A DNA stretch of 64,000 nt from assembly GCF_007289895.1 (NCBI RefSeq), contig NZ_CP041660.1, positions 3,286,001 to 3,350,000 on the forward strand, in the 5' to 3' direction. The position numbers were made by a program, and so were the translations under genes. Shown in pieces: positions 56,010 through 63,188 of the stretch (its first letter is position 1; each line of letters begins with the position of its first letter). The DNA comes from Catenovulum sediminis. GTDB lineage: Bacteria; Pseudomonadota; Gammaproteobacteria; Enterobacterales; Alteromonadaceae. The notes beneath the pieces are model-generated. The model had not been told where the DNA came from and did no database searches. It worked only from the letters and a program-made list of their open reading frames with translations.

Positions 56010-57037
56010 ACTTTATTTGCCGATCCCGCTGATTCGCGAATAACAATCTCAGGGTGAACTACACAGTTTTGACTAATCGCTTGAGGGTTACCACCTTCTA
56101 TTTTCGCGATAAGTTTATTGGCTGCAAACTTGGCCATTTCCCTTACAGGGCGTTTGATGGTGGTCAGTGCAGGTATGATGCGGGATGCTAATAAGTTATC
56201 ATCGAAACCACATACCGATAATTCATCAGGTATTTTAATACCTAAATCATGTGCGGCTTTAATGACACCAGATGCCATTTCATCGTTATTGGCAAAAATA
56301 GCGGTAGGGCGATTTTCTAAGGTCAATAAGTGTCGACCTTGTTCGATACCGCTTTCGTATTGGTTTGTACCTTCAACAACTAAATCTGCTGCTAAAGGTT
56401 GACCCATCTCCTGCATTGTATTGCTAAAACCTTCAAAGCGTTCGCGCGAAGAGCGGTAGTTCAGCGGCCCTGTTATCATCGCGATTTTTTGATGGTTAAG
56501 AGAGGTAATATATTTAGCCATCTCGGCAGCTGCATGTCTGTCGTTTGACATCACAAAATTTTCACTGGCTTCGGAAAAGCCTGAAACTAAACGAACATAC
56601 GGAATGCTATTTTGATCTAACACGTCAGCTAAGCTATCTACTTCAGAGGCAGGCGGTAAGAGAACGATACCGTCGAGCTTAGAACGCCGAACAAAATTAA
56701 CCACATTATTATTCAGATCTGGACTTTTATACCGGCAGGGATGAACAACAAGTTCATAACCTTTCTGGCTGCAAAATTCTAAGATCCCACGTTGTATATC
56801 ATCAATATATAATGCATCAGGGTTATCGTAAACTAAACCAAGTAAATAAGATCGGCTAGACGCTAAGCCTCTAGCTTGTTTGTCTGGTACATAGTTGTAC
56901 TGTTCAATGATTTTCTCAACTTTAATTTTAGTTTGTTCACCGACTTTGGGTGATTGGTTAATCACGCGTGAAACTGTTCGTTTAGAAACACCAGCCAGCC
57001 TGGCTATGTCATTTATCGTTATTTTTTCTTGATTCAT
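56006..57037 (-). CDS. LacI-family repressor, probably of the hexonate/gluconate genes
   Basis: A 343-residue repressor. The helix-turn-helix (about 5-30, TINDIARLAGVSKRTVSRVI) and hinge helix (PDKQARGLASSR) precede a periplasmic-binding-protein-like sugar domain (about 60-335, ending DELSVCGFDDNLLASRIIPALTTI). It is divergent from gntK, and a perfect palindrome of LacI-operator type lies in that spacer and again before the uxaE-like gene, so it probably represses both operons until an aldonate binds. It functionally resembles GntR of E. coli, itself a LacI-family protein; the ligand is inferred. Confidence 0.88.
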   Translation of the reverse strand: MNQEKITINDIARLAGVSKRTVSRVINQSPKVGEQTKIKVEKIIEQYNYVPDKQARGLASSRSYLLGLVYDNPDALYIDDIQRGILEFCSQKGYELVVHPCRYKSPDLNNNVVNFVRRSKLDGIVLLPPASEVDSLADVLDQNSIPYVRLVSGFSEASENFVMSNDRHAAAEMAKYITSLNHQKIAMITGPLNYRSSRERFEGFSNTMQEMGQPLAADLVVEGTNQYESGIEQGRHLLTLENRPTAIFANNDEMASGVIKAAHDLGIKIPDELSVCGFDDNLLASRIIPALTTIKRPVREMAKFAANKLIAKIEGGNPQAISQNCVVHPEIVIRESAGSANKV

Positions 57038-57346
57038 AATGTCATTATTTAATTTGTTCGGCTCTTATGTATCATAATTAGAGCGAAATGCCTAATTGTA
57101 ATAATATTTTGTAAAATTTTAAATATAAATAGGCTCTTTTAATTTGACACTGCCACCGGTGGCATTATATATTAATCCCATCCTAGTTAATATTATCTTA
57201 GCAGTGGACTTAGTTTTAAATAACGCAGGTTTAAGCTGTGTTAGCGTTAGCAACTAACAAGAGATTGAAGCATACTATTAAACAATTAGCAAAGTAGTGT
57301 TGTTATTATTGCGCTGGTCTGCGTGATTAATACATCAGGAGAGCAA
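57038..57346. other. Divergent spacer between the LacI-type gene and gntK
   Basis: About 310 bases. Besides the operator/promoter at 57144-57173 it holds a leader of roughly 165 bases before gntK, in which I see no strong hairpin, and the promoter of the repressor gene on the other strand, which I could not place. Confidence 0.4.
57144..57173 (+). promoter_or_regulatory. Promoter of gntK operon with LacI-type operator inside it
   Basis: The -35 TTGACA is at 57144-57149 and a -10 TATATA/TATATT at 57166-57173 (spacer 16 to 18). The perfect 14-bp palindrome TGCCACCGGTGGCA fills 57151-57164, exactly between the two. A bound repressor would exclude RNA polymerase. Confidence 0.8.
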
Positions 57347-57838
57347 ATGATATATGTAGTGATGGGGGTAAGCGGGTGCGGAAAATCTTCTATTGGCAAA
57401 CAACTGGCTGAAAAGTTAGGGTTAGATTTTTACGATGCTGATGATTTTCACAGCAAAGCGTCGATAGATAAGATGTCTAAAGGTATTCCACTGACCGACG
57501 AAGATCGGCTTCCTTGGTTGAAAGGGTTGGCGAACGAAATGCTAACATGGCAGCAAGATCAGGGGGGTGCTGTTTTGGCGTGTTCTGCGTTAAAAAACAT
57601 TTATCGAGATTGGCTAGCCAGCGAATTGCCGGAAAAGGTGACCTTTATTTATTTGCAGGGCAGTTATGAACTGATTGCTGAACGTTTGCAAAAACGCGCA
57701 AATCATTTTATGAACAGCAGTTTGTTGCAGTCTCAATTTGATACATTAGAAGAGCCGAATGAAAGCCAAGCTGTTATTGTTAATATTGACAACACACCTG
57801 AGTATATAGTTGAAATGATTTTGCGGGAGCTCAAATAA
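57347..57838 (+). CDS. gntK: Gluconokinase
   Basis: A 163-residue P-loop kinase that phosphorylates D-gluconate to 6-phosphogluconate. The Walker A loop is GVSGCGKSS at residues 7-15; DADDFHS and the FIYLQGSYELIAERLQKR segment are typical of GntK. I start at the ATG at 57347 with an AGGAG site 5-8 bases upstream; a GTG eight codons before it would include that site. Its stop overlaps the next gene in TAATG. It supplies the substrate of Gnd encoded 4 kb downstream. Confidence 0.94.
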   Translation: MIYVVMGVSGCGKSSIGKQLAEKLGLDFYDADDFHSKASIDKMSKGIPLTDEDRLPWLKGLANEMLTWQQDQGGAVLACSALKNIYRDWLASELPEKVTFIYLQGSYELIAERLQKRANHFMNSSLLQSQFDTLEEPNESQAVIVNIDNTPEYIVEMILRELK

Positions 57839-59130
57839 TGTCTTATCCAATACACGCTGTAGACACAGACAATACCATTAGTGATGACGCGTTAATTAAA
57901 ATATTGGATGAATTTATCCAACAAAAAGCGGCCACCGCAAAACGCATTTTAATTTTACCACCGGATATTACCCGTTTTTATTCAAAAGCCGGTTTTATTT
58001 CAGCGTATCTTTATAAAGCACTTAAAGATCAAGCCGAAATCTACTTTTTGCCGGCCTTGGGTACGCACGACCCAATGTCAGACGATGAAATTGACGCGAT
58101 GTTTGGTCCAGATATTCCTAAATCATTATTTATTCCGCATCGATGGCGCACAGACGTTAAAAAGTTTGGCGAAATTAGCCCTCAGCGAATGCTTGAATTA
58201 TCGGAAGGCAAATTAGATTACACAATGGACGTGGCGGCTAATAAAATCTTAGATGAAGGTAATTGGGATCTTATTGTTTCAGTCGGTCAGATAGTGCCGC
58301 ATGAAGTGATTGGTATGGCAAATTACACCAAAAATATACTGGTTGGTACGGGCGGCTCGGATACCATTCACAAATCTCATTTTTTAGGCGCTGTGTATGG
58401 CATGGAGCGCATTATGGGGCAGGTTAATACCCCTGTCAGGCAGGCCTTAAATGAAGGTTTTGATGAATATTTACGACATCTGCCCATTGAATTTATTTTA
58501 ACCGTATTGGGTAACAAAAATGACAAGCTTGCGTTGCAAGGTGTGTTTTGTGGCAATCAAACAGAGACCTATACGCAAGCATGCAAACTGAGTCAGAAAC
58601 TAAATTTAAACCTTTTGGAAAAGCCAATTAACAAAGCGGTTGTTTATTTAGAGCCCAGTGAATTTAAAACAACTTGGTTAGGCAACAAAGCCATTTATCG
58701 AACACGGATGGCGATGGCTGATGGCGGTGACTTGATTGTATTAGCGCCAGCGTTACATCGGTTTGGTGAGGACATGGAAATTGATCAGCTTATTCGTAAA
58801 TTTGGCTATAAAACTACAGATGAAACATTAGCGGCGGTTAAACAAAACCCGCAACTGGCTTCTAATTTATCTGCTGCGGCGCATTTAATTCATGGTACAA
58901 CGGATAATCGCTTTAATGTGACATATTGTCCGGCTGACGGCGTTTCCAAAGAAGAAATAGAATCTGTTAATTATCAGTATTGCCACTATCAAGAAATGAT
59001 TAAAAAGTATCCCATTGAGACATTGAAAGATGGTTGGAATACCATGCCGGACGGTGAAGAAATTTTCTATGTCAGCAATCCAGCTTTAGGCTTGTGGGCC
59101 TATAAAGATAAATTTATTGAAGCGGTTTAA
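57838..59130 (+). CDS. LarA-family nickel-pincer epimerase homolog, probably a hexonate (gluconate) 2-epimerase
   Basis: A 430-residue member of the lactate racemase (LarA/DUF2088) superfamily, whose members use a nickel-pincer nucleotide to racemise or epimerise 2-hydroxyacids by hydride transfer. Catalytic and cofactor residues known from LarA can be placed: Asp43 and Arg46 in PPDITRF, His77 in LGTHDPM, His155 in VPHEV and the cofactor-bearing Lys165 in YTKNILVG, with the 155-165 spacing equal to 174-184 in the Lactobacillus enzyme. Its place between gluconokinase and larE, under the gluconate-type operator, suggests a D-gluconate/D-mannonate epimerase. The substrate is inferred from context and from reports of gluconate epimerases in this superfamily. 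Confidence 0.82.
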   Translation: MSYPIHAVDTDNTISDDALIKILDEFIQQKAATAKRILILPPDITRFYSKAGFISAYLYKALKDQAEIYFLPALGTHDPMSDDEIDAMFGPDIPKSLFIPHRWRTDVKKFGEISPQRMLELSEGKLDYTMDVAANKILDEGNWDLIVSVGQIVPHEVIGMANYTKNILVGTGGSDTIHKSHFLGAVYGMERIMGQVNTPVRQALNEGFDEYLRHLPIEFILTVLGNKNDKLALQGVFCGNQTETYTQACKLSQKLNLNLLEKPINKAVVYLEPSEFKTTWLGNKAIYRTRMAMADGGDLIVLAPALHRFGEDMEIDQLIRKFGYKTTDETLAAVKQNPQLASNLSAAAHLIHGTTDNRFNVTYCPADGVSKEEIESVNYQYCHYQEMIKKYPIETLKDGWNTMPDGEEIFYVSNPALGLWAYKDKFIEAV

Positions 59131-59182
59131 ATTGTGTACCGAAATTGCATAGTGGCTGAAGTTCAAAGGTGAGAGGCAGCGC

Positions 59183-59977
59183 GTGGTATTCGTTGAAGAT
59201 AAGTTAAAACAGCTCATTGATGTTTTAAATCAATATCCGACTTTAGCCGTCGCGGTCAGTGGGGGTGTTGATAGCATGTTATTGATGTATGTTGCTAACA
59301 GTTTTGCTGATAGTGATGTTATTGCCGCGCATGCTTATTCACCCGCTGTGCCTTCTTCTGCATTTAAACTGATACAAAGTTATACGCTAAATTATGGCTG
59401 GACATTAAAGCTATTAGATGCGCAAGAATTGAAAGAAGAAAGATACAAAAATAATCCTGTTAACCGTTGCTATTATTGCAAGCGAAATTTGTATCAGCGC
59501 ATTGCTCATTGTTTTAATCGAACGATTGCCTCAGGTACAAATTTAGATGATTTATCCGATTATCGACCTGGCTTGCAAGCGGCAGAAGAGTATTCTGTTG
59601 TTCACCCCTATGTGAAGGCGAATATGACAAAAGGCGATATATATGAACTTGCAGCTTATCTAAATCTACAAGAGCTCAAATGCTTGCCTCCACAACCTTG
59701 TTTAGCCAGTCGAATAGAAACAGGTATATCGATTAAACAAACAACTTTAAAGTTTATTGATTTGTTAGAGAGCAAACTGAAAGACATTATGCAAAAAACG
59801 GATACAGTCCGTTGTCGAATTACGCAACAAGGCGTAGTGGTAGAGTTAGGCAATATGCCTGATGACACTTTGTTGATGCAAATTATGCAATACGTTAAGC
59901 AAGAATGTGAACAACATAATTATGTGTTTTCAGGTGTCAGACCTTATCAAAAAGGATCTGCTTTTAAATCTGCTTAA
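59183..59977 (+). CDS. larE: LarE-type sulfur transferase for the nickel-pincer cofactor
   Basis: A 264-residue PP-loop protein (SGGVDSM at 26-32) that thiolates the pyridinium nucleotide precursor to make the LarA cofactor. Three cysteines stand at the positions that hold an iron-sulfur cluster in some LarE proteins: Cys96 and Cys99 in NRCYYCKRNLY, and Cys173 in QPCLASRI, the equivalent of the sacrificial Cys176 of Lactobacillus LarE. This suggests the catalytic, cluster-dependent class instead of the self-sacrificing one. The start is GTG after GAGAGG. It is third in the gntK operon. LarB and LarC, also needed, are not in the window. Confidence 0.87.
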   Translation: MVFVEDKLKQLIDVLNQYPTLAVAVSGGVDSMLLMYVANSFADSDVIAAHAYSPAVPSSAFKLIQSYTLNYGWTLKLLDAQELKEERYKNNPVNRCYYCKRNLYQRIAHCFNRTIASGTNLDDLSDYRPGLQAAEEYSVVHPYVKANMTKGDIYELAAYLNLQELKCLPPQPCLASRIETGISIKQTTLKFIDLLESKLKDIMQKTDTVRCRITQQGVVVELGNMPDDTLLMQIMQYVKQECEQHNYVFSGVRPYQKGSAFKSA

Positions 59978-60070
59978 TTTTATCAGCAGGTTAAAAATTA
60001 GATATTTAAATTATGGGTAAAATCGACAAGCATGTACCTATTTACTTTTGGGGGTTATCGTTAGTTAAGT

Positions 60071-60135
60071 TTGGGTACATGACATTAATCTACTATGAAT
60101 ATTTTTGCACTCACACTGCCACCGGTGGCAGTGTG
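60071..60135 (+). promoter_or_regulatory. Promoter and 24-bp palindromic operator of the uxaE-like/gnd operon
   Basis: A promoter TTGGGT (60071-60076), 17 bases, TATGAA (60094-60099) precedes a perfect palindrome at 60112-60135 whose 14-bp core TGCCACCGGTGGCA (60117-60130) is identical to the one at 57151. The site falls just downstream of the expected transcription start, where a bound LacI-type repressor blocks elongation or opening. Confidence 0.8.
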
Positions 60136-60170
60136 TGGCGGAGATTCAATAATTCTAATGAGGTGATAAT

Positions 60171-61418
60171 ATGTTAAAAATTGAAAAGTATACAATTGGC
60201 GTGGGTGACAGATTTGGTCATCAGGCAGAGGCTCAGTTACAGGCGATGATTGAGGCAAAAGAAAAGCTTGGTGTTGAAATCTTCCCCGTGTGGAATAAAT
60301 CAAACAGAGAGCATCAAATAATTGGTACTCAACCGCAAAGCTTGCGTGATGAAGCAGATGCTGCGGTAAAAGCGAAAAATTGGCAGTTACCTTATTTTGT
60401 TGATGCTGACCATATTCAACTGGGCAATGTAGACGCGTTTATTGCATGTAGTAACTTTTTTACTTTGGATGTCGCTGAACAAATAGGTTTAGCAGCACCC
60501 GATGAAGATATTGAATCTTTTGTCAAAGCACAGGCTAAATACATCGGCCAGCTACAGATCCCGGGCATTGACGAGGTGTTTGATGTCAGTGAAGAGCAGG
60601 TACGCTCAATTGCTAAAGAGTTTCTAGGGGCCGTTAAACTGGCAAAACAAATTTACGATAAAATCACAGCAAACAAGAATGGAGAGTTTGTAACTGAGGT
60701 TTCAATGGATGAATGTGAAAACCCTCAGACGCCATTGGAATTGTTTTTTATATTAAGTGCAATTGCACAAGAAGGTATCCCAGCTCAAACCATTGCACCT
60801 AAATTTACCGGTCGCTTTAACAAAGGTGTTGATTATGTGGGAGATGTTGTACAATTTGACAAAGAGTTTGATCAAGACTTGGCTGTCATAGCGTATGCAA
60901 TTAGTGAGTTTGGTTTACCTGAAACTTTGAAATTAAGTGTTCATTCGGGTTCTGATAAGTTTTCTATTTATGAATCTATCGGCAAAAATTTGAAAAAACA
61001 TAATGCAGGCATACACTTAAAAACAGCTGGTACCACTTGGTTAGAAGAGCTTATTGGCTTGGCTGAATCAGAAGGTGAAGGATTGGTTATCGCAAAAGAA
61101 GTGTATTCTAATTCTTTAGATAACTATGAAGCTTTATGCGCGCCTTATGCAACCGTTATTGACATTGATCCAGCTAAACTTCCAACAGCAGATACGGTAA
61201 ATGCTTGGACAGGCCAGCAGTATGCAAACGCATTACGTCATGATTTGAACCACCCTGATTATAACCCGCATTTGCGTCAGTTATTACATGTTGGTTATAA
61301 AGTCGCTGCACAAATGGGTGATCGTTATTTACAAGCTTTGAAAGACAATAAAGATATTGTTGGCAAGAATGTAACTGAAAATATTTTTGAGCGTCATATA
61401 AGCAGAATATTTGCATAA
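60171..61418 (+). CDS. UxaE-like protein (tagaturonate epimerase family)
   Basis: A 415-residue protein. It matches, from memory, the family annotated as tagaturonate epimerase (UxaE): GVGDRFGHQAEAQLQAMI, PVWNKSNREH, LPYFVDADHIQLGNVDAFI, APKFTGRFNKGVDYVGDV and LLHVGYKVAAQMGDRY are highly conserved stretches. UxaE of Thermotoga interconverts D-tagaturonate and D-fructuronate. No uronate isomerase or reductase genes are nearby; instead gnd follows, so the true substrate here may be another hexulosonate or hexonate. It is directly under the palindromic operator. Confidence 0.75.
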   Translation: MLKIEKYTIGVGDRFGHQAEAQLQAMIEAKEKLGVEIFPVWNKSNREHQIIGTQPQSLRDEADAAVKAKNWQLPYFVDADHIQLGNVDAFIACSNFFTLDVAEQIGLAAPDEDIESFVKAQAKYIGQLQIPGIDEVFDVSEEQVRSIAKEFLGAVKLAKQIYDKITANKNGEFVTEVSMDECENPQTPLELFFILSAIAQEGIPAQTIAPKFTGRFNKGVDYVGDVVQFDKEFDQDLAVIAYAISEFGLPETLKLSVHSGSDKFSIYESIGKNLKKHNAGIHLKTAGTTWLEELIGLAESEGEGLVIAKEVYSNSLDNYEALCAPYATVIDIDPAKLPTADTVNAWTGQQYANALRHDLNHPDYNPHLRQLLHVGYKVAAQMGDRYLQALKDNKDIVGKNVTENIFERHISRIFA

Positions 61419-61431
61419 GACGCTGGTAAGA

Positions 61432-61453
61432 CCTTGGGCCCGCACGCCCAAGG
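61432..61453 (+). repeat. Intercistronic hairpin between uxaE-like gene and gnd
   Basis: CCTTGGGC (61432-61439), loop of 6, GCCCAAGG (61446-61453), a perfect 8-bp GC-rich stem 14 bases after the upstream stop. No T run follows, so it is not a full terminator. It may attenuate, or protect or process, the mRNA between the two genes. Confidence 0.65.
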
Positions 61454-61479
61454 AATATATCAATACATGGGAGAACATA

Positions 61480-62949
61480 ATGAAAGCAAAATCAGATATC
61501 GGCCTAGTCGGTTTGGCTGTAATGGGTGAAAACCTGGTGCTTAATATGGCAAGCAAGGGGTTTACCGTTACAGCGTATAACCGTACATACGATAAAGTAG
61601 AAAAATTTTTAAATGGCCGAGCTGAAGGAAAATCCATTCGAGGTGCTGATAGTATAGAGTCGCTTGTTGCTTCTTTAGAAAAACCACGCAAAATCATGTT
61701 GATGGTAAAAGCGGGACAGCCTGTTGATGATTTTATCGAACAGTTGATTCCCCACCTAGAAAAAGGTGACATTATTATTGATGGTGGTAATACGCATTTT
61801 CCAGATTCAAATCGCCGTACTGAATATTTAGCCAGCAAAGGCTTACATTACATTGGCACCGGTGTATCAGGTGGTGAAGAGGGCGCATTAAAAGGTCCTT
61901 CAATTATGCCAGGCGGAGCCAAAGAAGCATGGCCATTTGTAAAAGATATATTTCAAGGCATTTCAGCTAAAGTAGCAGACGAGAATGGTGATTTAACCGT
62001 TCCTTGTTGTGATTGGGTTGGTGATGCAGGTGCGGGTCACTTTGTGAAAATGGTTCACAACGGCATCGAATATGGTGATATGCAATTGATTTGTGAAGCA
62101 TATCAGTTAATGAAAACGGTATTGGGTTTATCTGCAGATGAAATTCATCAAGTATTTGCACAATGGAATGAAACGGAACTAGACAGTTATTTAATTGAAA
62201 TCACCCGAGACATTTTTGCCTATAAAGATGAAAACGGTGAGCCTTTAGTAGAACAAATTTTAGATACAGCTGGACAAAAAGGTACCGGTAAATGGACAGG
62301 TGTTGTCGCGTTAGATTTGGGCGTTCCTTTAACCTTAATTGCTGAATCTGTATTTGCACGTTGTATTTCTGCACAAAAAGAAGAGCGTGTTGAAGCTTCT
62401 AAAGTTATAGAAGGCCCAGCAATAGAATTTGCGGGCGATAAAAAAGCCTTTATCGAAGACCTTCGTCAAGCATTATTAGCCGCTAAAATGGTTTCTTACG
62501 CACAAGGTTATGTATTGATGCGCGAAGCTGCCAAAGAATATGGCTGGGATTTAAATTATGGTGGTATCGCGTTAATGTGGCGTGGTGGTTGTATTATTCG
62601 TTCTGCTTTCTTAGGCAAAATCAAAGAAGCATATGGTAATAATCCAGAATTATCTAACTTATTGTTAGACCCTTATTTTAAAGATACGGTTGTATCCGCT
62701 CAACCGGGCTGGCGTAAAGTCGTTGGTACTGCAATTGCCAACGGTATTCCGGTACCTTGTTTAAGTGCTGCATTAACTTATTTTGACGGCTACCGCACTG
62801 CACGATTGCCTGCCAATTTATTACAAGCGCAGCGTGACTATTTTGGTGCCCACACATATGAGCGTACAGACAAACCGCGTGGTGAGTTTTTCCATACTAA
62901 CTGGACAGGAAGAGGTGGCGACACATCTTCAAGTACCTACAACGTATAA
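61480..62949 (+). CDS. gnd: 6-phosphogluconate dehydrogenase, decarboxylating
   Basis: A 489-residue NADP-dependent enzyme that makes ribulose 5-phosphate and CO2 from 6-phosphogluconate. The dinucleotide motif is GLAVMGENLVLNM near the N-terminus; substrate motifs are GVSGGEEGALKGPSIMPGG and HNGIEYGDMQLI; the C-terminal tail ends HTNWTGRGGDTSSSTYNV. The ATG at 61480 has GGGAGA upstream, whereas a TTG at 61411 lies inside the previous gene. It joins the hexonate regulon through the operator at 60112, so 6-phosphogluconate from GntK is drained through the pentose phosphate pathway. Confidence 0.95.
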   Translation: MKAKSDIGLVGLAVMGENLVLNMASKGFTVTAYNRTYDKVEKFLNGRAEGKSIRGADSIESLVASLEKPRKIMLMVKAGQPVDDFIEQLIPHLEKGDIIIDGGNTHFPDSNRRTEYLASKGLHYIGTGVSGGEEGALKGPSIMPGGAKEAWPFVKDIFQGISAKVADENGDLTVPCCDWVGDAGAGHFVKMVHNGIEYGDMQLICEAYQLMKTVLGLSADEIHQVFAQWNETELDSYLIEITRDIFAYKDENGEPLVEQILDTAGQKGTGKWTGVVALDLGVPLTLIAESVFARCISAQKEERVEASKVIEGPAIEFAGDKKAFIEDLRQALLAAKMVSYAQGYVLMREAAKEYGWDLNYGGIALMWRGGCIIRSAFLGKIKEAYGNNPELSNLLLDPYFKDTVVSAQPGWRKVVGTAIANGIPVPCLSAALTYFDGYRTARLPANLLQAQRDYFGAHTYERTDKPRGEFFHTNWTGRGGDTSSSTYNV

Positions 62950-62989
62950 TCAGGCTGAAATAAGTATTAAAGTTTAACTAAAAAATAGC

Positions 62990-63039
62990 AAAGCCATCGT
63001 ATTTCTTTTTATTTAATTGAAAATACGGTGGCTTTTTTG
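62990..63039 (+). terminator. Rho-independent terminator of gnd operon
   Basis: AAAGCCATCGTATTT (62990-63004) pairs with AAATACGGTGGCTTT (63021-63035) over 15 positions, one a G-U pair, followed by three more T. Confidence 0.9.
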
Positions 63040-63188
63040 TCTATGCTTATTATTGTATTCGTTTTATTTTTTTGAAAAAACGCTATAGTTTTTCAGATTC
63101 CTGCCGATGACAGGATACATGTAATTTTGGATAATAATAAATAGTGACTTGGAAACATAGGTATTGTCGTTGGAAGCTTAAAAAAATT

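Noticed and set aside
61411-61479. TTG start adding 23 residues to gnd
   Set aside because: It begins inside the upstream gene and reads through the intercistronic hairpin; ATG 61480 has a good ribosome site and family-type N-terminus.
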